Of a stretch of DNA of 64,000 bases, positions 7,452-15,819 are shown piece after piece. This stretch comes from RGIG3159 sp034927685. Its GTDB lineage: Bacteria; Bacillota; Clostridia; Oscillospirales; Oscillospiraceae. The translations under genes and the position numbers were made by a program. The stretch lies in contig JAYFPO010000014.1 in NCBI GenBank assembly GCA_034927685.1, positions 95,385-159,384 of the forward strand. The letters run 5' to 3'. The notes beneath the pieces were generated by a model that was not told the DNA's origin, ran no database searches, and was given only the letters and a program-made list of their open reading frames with translations. The first letter of the stretch is position 1; each line of letters opens with the position of its first letter.

Positions 7452-8284
7452 ACGTTGGGATTGTTGGTCTCGGCCTCATCGGCGGCTCGCTCGTGAAGGC
7501 GTTTCACGCTGCTGGTCGGGACCGCGTGCTGGCCTTTGATCGGGAGGAGACGGTTTTATCCTTCGCGCTGCTGTCCGAGGTGGTGGACGGTGTGCTGGAT
7601 GAGACGACCGTATCCCAATGCGACCTGCTTCTGATCGCGCTCTACCCCCAGACTGCCATCGACTGCCTGCAAGCCATGGCGCCCCACATTGCCAAAACCG
7701 CCGTGGTGCTGGACTGCTGCGGCGTCAAGCGGTCGGTCTGCGCGGCGGGCTTCGCCCTGGCAGAGCAGTACGGCTTCACCTTCGTGGGCGGGCACCCCAT
7801 GGCGGGGACGCACAATTCCGGCTTCAAATACGCCAAAGAGACCCTGTTCCGCGGCGCGCCCATGGTACTGGTGCCGCCTACCTTCGATAATATCGAGCTG
7901 CTGAGCCGCATCAAGGAGATGCTGGCCCCCGTGGGCTTCGGCAAGTTCTCCGTCACGACGGCGGAGCGCCACGACGAGACGATCGCCTTTACCTCCCAGA
8001 TGGCCCATCTGGTCTCGAGCGCCTATATCAAAAGCCCTGCGGCGGCGCGGCACAAGGGCTTTTCCGCCGGGAGCTACAAGGATATGACCCGGGTGGCCTG
8101 GCTGAATCCGGCCATGTGGACCGACTTGTTTTTGGAAAATCGGGACAACCTGCTCACGGAGCTGGACTGTCTGACCGCCTGCCTCGGTGCCTACCGGGAC
8201 GCGCTGGCACGGGGCGACGGCGAAGTGCTGGAGCAACTGCTGGAGGAAGGAAGACGGCGTAAGGAGGAGGTGGATGGGCGTTGA
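7448..8284 (+). CDS. tyrA: Prephenate dehydrogenase (tyrosine branch)
   Basis: A 278-residue NAD(P)-dependent enzyme that oxidatively decarboxylates prephenate to 4-hydroxyphenylpyruvate. The N-terminus VGIVGLGLIGGSL is the dinucleotide fold; GGHPMAGTHNSGF and FTSQMAHLVSSAY are family landmarks with the catalytic His. There is no chorismate mutase domain and no obvious C-terminal ACT domain, so mutase activity must come from PheA. The ATG at 7448 overlaps the aroF stop (ATGA). Confidence 0.93.
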   Translation: MNVGIVGLGLIGGSLVKAFHAAGRDRVLAFDREETVLSFALLSEVVDGVLDETTVSQCDLLLIALYPQTAIDCLQAMAPHIAKTAVVLDCCGVKRSVCAAGFALAEQYGFTFVGGHPMAGTHNSGFKYAKETLFRGAPMVLVPPTFDNIELLSRIKEMLAPVGFGKFSVTTAERHDETIAFTSQMAHLVSSAYIKSPAAARHKGFSAGSYKDMTRVAWLNPAMWTDLFLENRDNLLTELDCLTACLGAYRDALARGDGEVLEQLLEEGRRRKEEVDGR

Positions 8285-9339
8285 ATACCATCCATGTGTC
8301 CGCGTCCAGAGACTACGACGTTTTCGTGGGCAGGGGTCTGCTGGGCGAGGCCGGCGCACGCGTCGCCGCCGTGATTCCGCCGTGCAGGGCCGCCATTCTG
8401 ACCGACGATACCGTGGACGCGCTCTATGGCGCGGCGCTGACCCGCTCCCTGCAAGGCGCCGGCTATGAAGTCTTGAAATTTGTATTTCCGCACGGCGAGG
8501 CCTCCAAATGCCTCTCGGTCTTCGGCGCGGCGCTGAACTTTTTGGCCGAACATCAATTCAGCCGCACCGATCTGGTCGTCGCGCTGGGCGGCGGCGTCGT
8601 CGGCGACCTCGCGGGCTTCGTGGCGGCGGTCTATCTGCGCGGCATTCCCTACGTCCAGATTCCCACCACCCTGCTCGCGGCGGTGGACTCCTCCGTCGGC
8701 GGCAAGACCGCCGTGGACCTCGCCGCCGGAAAAAATCTGGCTGGGTGCTTCTATCAGCCGTCTCTGGTGCTCTGCGATCCGGACACGCTTGCCTCACTGC
8801 CGGAGCGCACATTCCGGGAAGGCTGCGCCGAGGTCATCAAATGCGGGGTGCTGCTCGGCGAGCCGCTGTTCTCCGCGCTGGAGCGCACACCGATTCAGGA
8901 TCAGTTGGAGGACGTGATTCGCGCCTGCATCTCCTACAAGCGGGATCTTGTGGAGGGCGACGAATTCGACCGTGGCGACCGCCAGCTTCTGAATCTGGGT
9001 CACACCATCGGCCATGCCGTGGAGGCCCAGAGCGGCTACCGGCTGTTCCACGGCGAGTGCGTGGCGATCGGCCTCGCCGCCGTCGCCCGGGCCGCCCACA
9101 AAATGGGCCTGTGCAGTGACGAGACCTGCGGCCGCATCCGCGCGCTGCTGGAACAAACCGGCCTGCCGACCGAGACGGCGTGCCCGGCGGACGCGCTGTT
9201 CGAGATCTGCCGCTCCGATAAGAAAATCGCAGCCGGGCGCATCCGGCTGGTGGTGCCGGAGGCCATCGGCGGCTGCACGCTCCGCCCCATGGCGCTGCCG
9301 GAGCTGCGCGACTGGATTGAGAAAGGAATCAGGGCATGA
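8281..9339 (+). CDS. aroB: 3-dehydroquinate synthase
   Basis: A 352-residue NAD- and metal-dependent enzyme converting DAHP to 3-dehydroquinate. Landmarks are DLVVALGGGVVGDLAGFVA, PTTLLAAVDSSVGGKTAVD, the metal-binding EVIKCG with later His residues, and LNLGHTIGHAVE. A TTG at 8281 is the likely start: it overlaps the tyrA stop as TTGA, has AAGGAGGAGG upstream, and gives the expected N-terminus. The rare start and overlap suggest coupling that limits its output relative to its neighbours. Confidence 0.94.
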   Translation: MNTIHVSASRDYDVFVGRGLLGEAGARVAAVIPPCRAAILTDDTVDALYGAALTRSLQGAGYEVLKFVFPHGEASKCLSVFGAALNFLAEHQFSRTDLVVALGGGVVGDLAGFVAAVYLRGIPYVQIPTTLLAAVDSSVGGKTAVDLAAGKNLAGCFYQPSLVLCDPDTLASLPERTFREGCAEVIKCGVLLGEPLFSALERTPIQDQLEDVIRACISYKRDLVEGDEFDRGDRQLLNLGHTIGHAVEAQSGYRLFHGECVAIGLAAVARAAHKMGLCSDETCGRIRALLEQTGLPTETACPADALFEICRSDKKIAAGRIRLVVPEAIGGCTLRPMALPELRDWIEKGIRA

Positions 9340-10586
9340 ACCAAACGCTCTTTCCCGGAAGGCTTCACGGCACGGCGGCGGCAATCCCCTCCAAGTCCCA
9401 GGCCCACCGGCTGCTGCTCTGCGCCGCGTTGGCGGGCGCGCCGTCGGAACTGTCCTGCGGGGGCATGTCGGAGGACATCGCGGCCACCGTGGACTGCCTC
9501 CGCGCCATGGGCGCGGAGATCACGCGGCGCGGCGATCGGATCGCCGTCCGGCCGATCCAGCCGGTGCGTGCCGCCTGCGTCCTGCCCTGCCGAGAAAGCG
9601 GCTCCACGCTTCGATTTTTGCTGCCGGTGGTCGGGGCGCTGGGCCTGACGGGCCATTTTCAAATGGAGGGGCGGCTGCCCGAGCGTCCCATGGGTCCGCT
9701 GACCGACGCCTTGACCGCCCACGGCATGGAAATCCGGCGGGACGGCGACCGTCTGTGCTTTCGCGGCCGGCTTTTGCCGGGCCGTTACGAACTGCCGGGC
9801 GATATCTCCTCTCAGTACCTGACGGGGCTGCTCTTCGCCCTCCCGCTCCTGCCCGGCGACAGCACCCTGCGCATTACCACGCCCCTGCAATCCAAAGGCT
9901 ATCTGCAGATGACCCTGGACACGCTGGCCCAATGCGGAATTCTTCTGGCGGAGACCGGGGAGGGCTTCCGTGTGCCCGGCGGCCAGCGTCCCCGGATCCC
10001 CGATGGCTGCCGGGTGGAGGGCGACTGGTCCAACGCCGCCTTTTTCCTCTGCGCCGGGGCGATTTCCGGCCCCGTCGCCGTCACCGGCCTGCGCCCGGAC
10101 TCCGCACAGGGCGACCGGGCGATTCTGGAGCTTTTGCGGCGCTTCGGGGCGAAGGTGGAAACAGCCCCGAACCGCGTCGCCGTCTCTCCCGGGCCTCTCC
10201 ACGGCATTTTCATCGACGCCGGGGAAATTCCCGATCTGATTCCTGCCCTCGCCGCCGTAGCCGCCGCCGCCGACGGGGAGACTGTCGTCACAAACGCCGG
10301 ACGGCTGCGGCTCAAGGAGTCCGACCGGCTCGCCGCCATCGCCGCCCTGCTGCGCAATCTGGGCGGCAGCGTGATCGAGCGGCCAGACGGCCTGGTCATC
10401 CGGGGCGGCGCACCCCTGGTAGGCGGCACGGCGGATTCCCGCGGCGACCACCGCATTGCCATGGCGGCGGCGGTGTGCAGTCTGCTCTGCCAAGGCAGCG
10501 TCACCGTGACCGGCGCGGAATGCGTCAAAAAATCCGATCCCGATTTTTGGAGCGACTTTCTGTCGCTCAGACAGGAGGCAACCTAA
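9336..10586 (+). CDS. aroA: 3-phosphoshikimate 1-carboxyvinyltransferase (EPSP synthase)
   Basis: A 416-residue two-lobed enzyme joining PEP to shikimate-3-phosphate. The N-terminal substrate lysine lies in PSKSQAHR, then RESGSTLRFLLP, SSQYLTGLLFALPL, EGDWSNAAFF, GRLRLKESDRLAA and SRGDHRIAMAAAV. The start ATG at 9336 overlaps the aroB stop. The loop normally reading GN-GT is replaced here by ESGSTLR, a clostridial variant; its effect on inhibitor sensitivity cannot be judged by eye. Confidence 0.94.
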   Translation: MNQTLFPGRLHGTAAAIPSKSQAHRLLLCAALAGAPSELSCGGMSEDIAATVDCLRAMGAEITRRGDRIAVRPIQPVRAACVLPCRESGSTLRFLLPVVGALGLTGHFQMEGRLPERPMGPLTDALTAHGMEIRRDGDRLCFRGRLLPGRYELPGDISSQYLTGLLFALPLLPGDSTLRITTPLQSKGYLQMTLDTLAQCGILLAETGEGFRVPGGQRPRIPDGCRVEGDWSNAAFFLCAGAISGPVAVTGLRPDSAQGDRAILELLRRFGAKVETAPNRVAVSPGPLHGIFIDAGEIPDLIPALAAVAAAADGETVVTNAGRLRLKESDRLAAIAALLRNLGGSVIERPDGLVIRGGAPLVGGTADSRGDHRIAMAAAVCSLLCQGSVTVTGAECVKKSDPDFWSDFLSLRQEAT

Positions 10587-11684
10587 ATGGGCAGCATGTA
10601 TGGCGAAAGCCTGCGTCTCTCCCTCTTCGGCCAGTCCCATTCGGAGGCCGTCGGTATGACCCTGGACGGCCTGCCCGCGGGCTTTCCCCTTGACCTGGCG
10701 GCGCTGCAGGCCTTTCTGACGCGCCGCGCCCCGGGCCGGAATCTCTATTCCACGGCCCGCCGGGAGGCCGACGAGCCGGAATTTCTCGGCGGATTGGTGG
10801 GAAATGTCACCTGCGGCGCGCCCTTGACGGCGATTCTTCGCAACACGAACCGCCATTCCCCGGACTACGACCAGTTTCGGGATATCCCACGCCCGGCCCA
10901 CGCCGACTTTGCGGCAAACGTCAAATTCGGCGGCTTTCAGGACGTGGCGGGCGGCGGCCATTTTTCCGCCCGGCTGACCGCGCCCCTCTGCGCGGCGGGC
11001 GGCGTCTGCCTGCAAATCCTCCGGAGCCGCGGCATTTTGGTTCTGGCCCATATCGCCTCCATCGGGTCCGTGGAGGACGCGCCCTTCGACCCCATGTCCC
11101 CTTCGCTCCCGGCGGGTGCGGACCCGGACTTCCCGGTGCTGGAAGACGCGCGCGGCAAAGCCATGCGGGAGGAAGTCGCCGCTGCGAAGGCGGAGGGAGA
11201 CTCCGTCGGCGGCGTGGTCGAATGCGCCGTCGTCGGTGCGCCCGCCGGCCTCGGCGACCCGATCTTCGACGGCATGGAAAACCGGCTCGCGTGCATTCTC
11301 TTCGGTATTCCGGCCCTCAAGGGCCTCGAATTCGGCAGCGGCTTTGCCGGCTCCGCCCTGCGGGGCAGCGAAAATAACGACCCCTTCCGCATGGAAGGCG
11401 AGACCGTTCGGACGGAGACAAACCGCCACGGCGGCATTCTCGGCGGCATCACCTCCGGTATGCCCATTTTGTTCCGCGCGGCCTTCAAGCCCACGCCCTC
11501 CATTGCGCGGACGCAGAAGAGTGTCAGCCTTTCCGAAAAAGCCGACCGGCCGCTCGAAATCCAGGGCCGCCATGACCCCTGTATTGTCCCCCGCGCCGTG
11601 CCCTGCGTCGAGGCGGCGACCGCGGTCGCCGTGCTGGACGCCCTGCTCTGCCACAAAAAAGACGCCATATTTTGGGAGGAATAA
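10587..11684 (+). CDS. aroC: Chorismate synthase
   Basis: A 365-residue FMN-dependent enzyme that eliminates phosphate from EPSP to give chorismate. It shows FGQSHSEAVGMTLDGLPAG near the N-terminus, the conserved RPAHADFAA, the long GGGHFSARLTA region and the C-terminal GRHDPCIVPRAVP. Length matches the family. Its ATG directly follows the aroA stop with no gap. Reduced flavin must come from elsewhere in the cell. Confidence 0.95.
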   Translation: MGSMYGESLRLSLFGQSHSEAVGMTLDGLPAGFPLDLAALQAFLTRRAPGRNLYSTARREADEPEFLGGLVGNVTCGAPLTAILRNTNRHSPDYDQFRDIPRPAHADFAANVKFGGFQDVAGGGHFSARLTAPLCAAGGVCLQILRSRGILVLAHIASIGSVEDAPFDPMSPSLPAGADPDFPVLEDARGKAMREEVAAAKAEGDSVGGVVECAVVGAPAGLGDPIFDGMENRLACILFGIPALKGLEFGSGFAGSALRGSENNDPFRMEGETVRTETNRHGGILGGITSGMPILFRAAFKPTPSIARTQKSVSLSEKADRPLEIQGRHDPCIVPRAVPCVEAATAVAVLDALLCHKKDAIFWEE

Positions 11685-11687
11685 CGC

Positions 11688-12830
11688 ATGAATCTGGAAG
11701 AACTCAGGAAAAAGATCGACGAGGCCGACAGCGCGCTGATCGGGGCCTTCTGCGACCGGATGTCCGCCGCAGCCGCCATTGCCGCCTATAAGAAGGAGCA
11801 CGGCCTGCCCGTGTCGGACCCCGCCCGGGAGCGGGAAAAGCTGCGCGCGGTCTGCGAGGAGGCCGGGACGGAGATGCAGGACTACGTCTCCGTCCTCTAC
11901 GCCCTGCTTTTTGAGCTGAGCCGGGCCTATCAGGGCCGGCTGCTGGGCGAGAGCGCGGAACTTCCCGAAAGAATTGGCCGTGCCATCGCCCAGACGCCCC
12001 AGCTCTTCCCTCCCAAAGCGCAGGTAGCCTGCCAGGGCGTGGAGGGGGCCTATTCCCAGACCGCCTGCGAGCGGCTGTTCCGGATGCCGTCCATCTCCTA
12101 CGTTTCCTCCTTTGAGGCGGTATTCTCCGCCATTGAGAGCGGTCTGTGCCAGTATGGCGTGATTCCGCTGGAAAACAGCACCGCCGGCTCTGTCAACATG
12201 GTCTACGACCTCATGCTGCGCCACAACTTCTATATCACCCGCAGCGTCCGCGTTAAAATTTCCCACAATCTGCTGGCCCCCGAGGGCGTAACGCTCGGGG
12301 AAGTCCGGGAAATATTCTCCCATGAGCAGGCCATCAGCCAGTGTTCCGACTTTCTCGCCACCCTGCCCGGCGTGACCGTCACCCGCTGCGCCAACACCGC
12401 CGCCGCCGCCAAGCTGGTTTCCGAGTCCGGCCGCCGCGACGCGGCCGCGCTCAGCTCCCGGGCCTGCGCGGAACTCTATCACCTCTGCTGCCTGTGCGGC
12501 GACGTGCAGAATCAGGGCAACAACTACACCCGCTTCATCTGCATCTCCCGCAATCTGGAGATCTTTCCCGGCGCGGACCGGACCAGCATCATGATGGTTC
12601 TGCCGCACCGGACCGGTTCGCTCTATAAGGTGCTGGCGCGCTTCTACGCCCTCGGGATCAACCTCAACAAGCTGGAGAGCCGCCCGATCCCAGACCGGGA
12701 CTTTGAGTTTATGTTCTACTTTGATCTGGACACCTCGGTCTATTCGCCGGAGTTTCGCCAGCTCATGGGCGAGCTGCAGACGATCAGCGAGGAATTCACC
12801 TATCTGGGCAGCTACCAGGAGGTGATCTGA
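11688..12830 (+). CDS. pheA: Bifunctional chorismate mutase / prephenate dehydratase (P-protein)
   Basis: A 380-residue three-part protein. Residues 1 to about 85 are an AroQ-type chorismate mutase (LEELRKKIDEADSALIGAFCDR). About 105-285 are prephenate dehydratase, with QGVEGAYSQTA, LENSTAGSVNMVYD and the catalytic TRF in NNYTRFICIS. About 297-375 are a Phe-binding ACT domain with the GSLYKVL and ESRP motifs. It makes phenylpyruvate and should be feedback-inhibited by Phe. Its mutase is the only one visible in the operon, so it must also feed TyrA. Confidence 0.95.
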   Translation: MNLEELRKKIDEADSALIGAFCDRMSAAAAIAAYKKEHGLPVSDPAREREKLRAVCEEAGTEMQDYVSVLYALLFELSRAYQGRLLGESAELPERIGRAIAQTPQLFPPKAQVACQGVEGAYSQTACERLFRMPSISYVSSFEAVFSAIESGLCQYGVIPLENSTAGSVNMVYDLMLRHNFYITRSVRVKISHNLLAPEGVTLGEVREIFSHEQAISQCSDFLATLPGVTVTRCANTAAAAKLVSESGRRDAAALSSRACAELYHLCCLCGDVQNQGNNYTRFICISRNLEIFPGADRTSIMMVLPHRTGSLYKVLARFYALGINLNKLESRPIPDRDFEFMFYFDLDTSVYSPEFRQLMGELQTISEEFTYLGSYQEVI

Positions 12831-14050
12831 TGCCGCGCTGCGGGCTGCTGGGAAAAACGCTCGGGCACAGCTATTCTCCCGCCATCCACCGGCTGCTGGG
12901 CAGCTACTCCTACGAGCTCTTTGAAACGAGCGAGGCGTCGCTTGGTTCCTTTCTGAAAACCGGCCCCTTCGACGGCCTCAACGTCACAATCCCTTATAAA
13001 AAGGCAGTCCTGCCCTACTGCGCGGCACTGTCCCCTGCGGCCCGGGCCATCGGCAGCGTCAACACCCTCCTCCGCCGCCCCGACGGCAGTCTCTACGGCG
13101 ACAACACCGACTGGCGCGGCTTCCTCTACATGGTCTCCTGTCTCAGTCTGGACGCCGCGGGAAAAAAAGCGCTCGTGCTGGGCAGCGGCGGAGCCTCTCT
13201 TGCCGTGATTTACGCCCTCCGGCAGCTTTCTGCGCGGGAGATTGTGGTCATTTCCCGCACAGGAGCGAACAACTACGGCAATCTGGATCGCCACCGGGAC
13301 GCGGACCTGATCGTCAACACGACGCCCCTCGGGATGTACCCCCATAACGGCGCGCAGGCGCTGCATCCAGGCGACTTTCCGCGGTTGCGGGGCGTTCTGG
13401 ACCTGGTCTACAACCCGGCCCGCACCGCCCTGCTGCTGGAGGCGGAGCGCCTCGGAATTCCCTGCCTCGGCGGACTTCCCATGCTGGTTTCCCAGGCCAA
13501 GGCCAGCGCGGAGCTGTTCACCGGCGCGGCCATCCCGGACGGGCGCGTGGAGGAAATCCGCTGCAGTCTGTCCCGCTCCATGGAGAACGTCGTCCTGATC
13601 GGAATGCCCGGCAGCGGCAAAACCGCCGTCGGCAGGGCCGTTGCCGCCGGGCTTGGCCGTCCCTTCGCGGACGCCGACGAGGCGCTGACGGTCCGGGCCG
13701 GAATGCCCATCCCGGACTATTTCGCCAAATTTGGCGAGCCTGCCTTTCGGGATCTGGAGCACGCCGTCCTCGCCGAGCTGGGCAAGGCCTCCGGCACGGT
13801 GATCGCCACCGGCGGCGGCTGCGTCCTGCGGGAAGAAAACTACGATTCCCTGCACCAGAACGGCAAAATTTTCTGGCTTCGGCGGGATGTCTCCCTGCTG
13901 CCGCGAGACGGCCGCCCCCTGTCGCGGGGCGCGGACCTCGCCGCCATGTATGCGGCAAGAGCGCCGCGTTACGCCCGGTTTGCCGACGAAATCATCGAAA
14001 ATTGCGCCGCGGTCGAGGATGCCGCGTACGCCGTCAAGGAGCGCTTATGA
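12830..14050 (+). CDS. aroE-aroK: Fused shikimate dehydrogenase-shikimate kinase
   Basis: A 406-residue fusion. Residues 1 to about 245 are shikimate dehydrogenase: GKTLGHSYSPAIH, the catalytic Lys in NVTIPYKKAV, GDNTDWRGF and the NADP loop LVLGSGGASLAV. From Met251 a shikimate kinase follows: P-loop GMPGSGKTAVG, substrate Asp in FADADEALT, FRDLEHAVL and GGGCV. The two activities catalyse consecutive steps, dehydroshikimate to shikimate to shikimate-3-phosphate. One continuous frame with no stop near 13580 rules out two genes. Its ATG begins on the last base of the pheA stop codon. Confidence 0.94.
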   Translation: MPRCGLLGKTLGHSYSPAIHRLLGSYSYELFETSEASLGSFLKTGPFDGLNVTIPYKKAVLPYCAALSPAARAIGSVNTLLRRPDGSLYGDNTDWRGFLYMVSCLSLDAAGKKALVLGSGGASLAVIYALRQLSAREIVVISRTGANNYGNLDRHRDADLIVNTTPLGMYPHNGAQALHPGDFPRLRGVLDLVYNPARTALLLEAERLGIPCLGGLPMLVSQAKASAELFTGAAIPDGRVEEIRCSLSRSMENVVLIGMPGSGKTAVGRAVAAGLGRPFADADEALTVRAGMPIPDYFAKFGEPAFRDLEHAVLAELGKASGTVIATGGGCVLREENYDSLHQNGKIFWLRRDVSLLPRDGRPLSRGADLAAMYAARAPRYARFADEIIENCAAVEDAAYAVKERL

Positions 14051-14496
14051 TGAGAATTTTGATTATCAACGGTCCCAATCTGAACCTGCTGGGCCTGCGG
14101 GAGCCCGCGATCTACGGAAACCAAAGCTACGGCGACCTCTGCCGCCTGGTCGAAGACGCCTGTCGGGACTGCGGCGCGGACTGCGAAATCTACCAGTCCA
14201 ACCACGAAGGGGATCTTGTGGACAAAATCCAGGCGGCCTACGGCAGCGCGGACGGCATTGTCATCAACCCCGCCGCCTATACGCACACCAGCGTCGCCAT
14301 TCTGGACGCACTGAAGGCGGTTTCCATCCCCGCCGTGGAGGTGCACATTTCCGACGTGGACGCCCGTGAGCCGTTCCGCCAGATTTCCTATACCGGCATG
14401 GCCTGCCTCCATACCGTCAAGGGCCTTGGCCTGCCCGGCTACGCCGAGGCCATCCGCTATCTCAGCTGCTATCTGAAGGGGGAGAACCGTCCATGA
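14047..14496 (+). CDS. aroQ: 3-dehydroquinate dehydratase, type II
   Basis: A 149-residue small dodecameric-type dehydratase, the step between AroB and AroE. It opens MMRILIINGPNLNLLGLREP, with the active-site Tyr and Arg in the following loop, then NHEGDLVDKI, INPAAYTHTSVAILDAL and VEVHISDV. The first of two adjacent ATG codons overlaps the aroE-aroK stop. It lacks the longer Schiff-base type I fold. Confidence 0.95.
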   Translation: MMRILIINGPNLNLLGLREPAIYGNQSYGDLCRLVEDACRDCGADCEIYQSNHEGDLVDKIQAAYGSADGIVINPAAYTHTSVAILDALKAVSIPAVEVHISDVDAREPFRQISYTGMACLHTVKGLGLPGYAEAIRYLSCYLKGENRP

Positions 14497-15680
14497 TTCC
14501 ACAGAACATGATCGCCTACGGCCGGAATGAGTGCCTGATTCGCGCCATCGCCGCCGACGCCGCCAGACGGGCCGCCGAGCTTGGCCCCGAGCACGTCTAC
14601 AACTTTACCATCGGCAACCCCAGCGTCCCGGCGCCCGCCTGCGTCCGCGAGACCATCGAGGACCTGCTGCTGCACACGGACCCGGTGGAGCTTCACGGCT
14701 ACACCCCCGCCCCCGGCGACTACGGGGTGCGCCGCGCCGTGGCGGAATACCTGAACCAGACCCACGGCATGGTCTACCCGGCCGAAGCCATCTACATGAC
14801 CTCCGGCGCGGCGGCCTGCCTGGCCATCTGCCTGCGGGCGCTGCTGCTGCCCGGCGAGGAGGTCGTCACGCTGACGCCCTATTTCTCCGAGTACCGCGTC
14901 TACACCGAGGCCGCCGGCGGCGTCCTCCGCGAGGTCCCTTCGGACCCGGACACCTTCCAGATCGATCAAGCCGCCCTGCAATCCGCCGTCCATTCGAACA
15001 CCAAGGTCATCCTGCTGAACTCTCCCAACAACCCCTCCGGCGTGGTGCTGCGGGAGGACTCCCTGCGGACGCTCTGCGACTTTTTGCGGGAAAAGGAGGC
15101 GGAATACGGACATTCCATCTATTTGCTCTCCGACGAGCCTTACCGCGACCTCACCTACGACGGCGTGACGGTCCCCTATCTGCCAAAGCTCTACCGGGAC
15201 ACGCTCGTCTGCAACTCCTTCAGCAAGAGCCTGACCCTGCCCGGCGAGCGCATCGGCTTCATCGCCGTCTCCAATGAGATGCCGGATTACGAGGAGGTCA
15301 ACGCCGCCGTCGGCGGCGCGGGCCGGGCGCTGGGCTATATCTGTGCCTCCAGCCTGTTCCAGCGGGTGGTCGCCCGCTGCCTGGGCAGGACGGCGGACAC
15401 CTCCGTCTACCAGCAGAATCGCGACCTTCTTTACCATGCCCTGCCGGAGATGGGCTATCGCTGTGTCCGGCCCGACGGCGCGTTCTACCTCTTCGTCCGG
15501 ACCCCGGAGCCGGACGCCGTCGCCTTTTGCCAACGGGCAAAGGAGTATGAGCTGTTTCTGGTCCCCGGCGACGACTTTGGCTGCCCCGGCTACGTCCGGC
15601 TGGCCTACTGCGTCGCCACCGACATGATCGCGCGGTCCCTGCCCGCCTTCCGCGCCCTCGCCGCCTCCTACGGGCTGTGA
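14493..15680 (+). CDS. PLP-dependent class I/II aminotransferase, probably aromatic amino acid transaminase
   Basis: A 395-residue fold-type-I aminotransferase. It has LNSPNNPSGVVL, SDEPYRDLTYDG and the PLP lysine in SFSKSLTLPGERIGF, ending with the substrate Arg region GYVRLAYC. It is the last gene of the aromatic operon, starts in an ATGA overlap with aroQ and is followed by a terminator. Context makes it the likely last step, converting phenylpyruvate and 4-hydroxyphenylpyruvate to Phe and Tyr. Sequence alone would also allow aspartate or alanine aminotransferase. Confidence 0.85.
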   Translation: MIPQNMIAYGRNECLIRAIAADAARRAAELGPEHVYNFTIGNPSVPAPACVRETIEDLLLHTDPVELHGYTPAPGDYGVRRAVAEYLNQTHGMVYPAEAIYMTSGAAACLAICLRALLLPGEEVVTLTPYFSEYRVYTEAAGGVLREVPSDPDTFQIDQAALQSAVHSNTKVILLNSPNNPSGVVLREDSLRTLCDFLREKEAEYGHSIYLLSDEPYRDLTYDGVTVPYLPKLYRDTLVCNSFSKSLTLPGERIGFIAVSNEMPDYEEVNAAVGGAGRALGYICASSLFQRVVARCLGRTADTSVYQQNRDLLYHALPEMGYRCVRPDGAFYLFVRTPEPDAVAFCQRAKEYELFLVPGDDFGCPGYVRLAYCVATDMIARSLPAFRALAASYGL

Positions 15681-15685
15681 GAACC

Positions 15686-15720
15686 AACACGCCGCGCAGG
15701 ATCCCTGCACGGCGTGTTGT
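15686..15720 (+). terminator. Terminator of the aromatic operon
   Basis: AACACGCCG and CGGCGTGTT enclose a further GCAGG/CCTGC pairing, giving a long stem starting five bases after the aminotransferase stop. The tail GTTGTGCC is only moderately T-rich. Confidence 0.7.
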
Positions 15721-15819
15721 TGTGCCATAGAGGCAAAATGGATTTGATATCAAACGGCAAGTGTGTTATGATATTTTTTATGTGACAAAAAGATGCAAAA
15801 CAAGAACAGGAAACATACC

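Noticed and set aside
9036..12608. A 1,190-codon open frame on the minus strand across aroB to pheA
   Set aside because: It is antisense to five well-recognised aro genes, has no ribosome site and a low-complexity Gly/Ala/Arg/Gln composition. It is a by-product of GC-rich codon use on the other strand.
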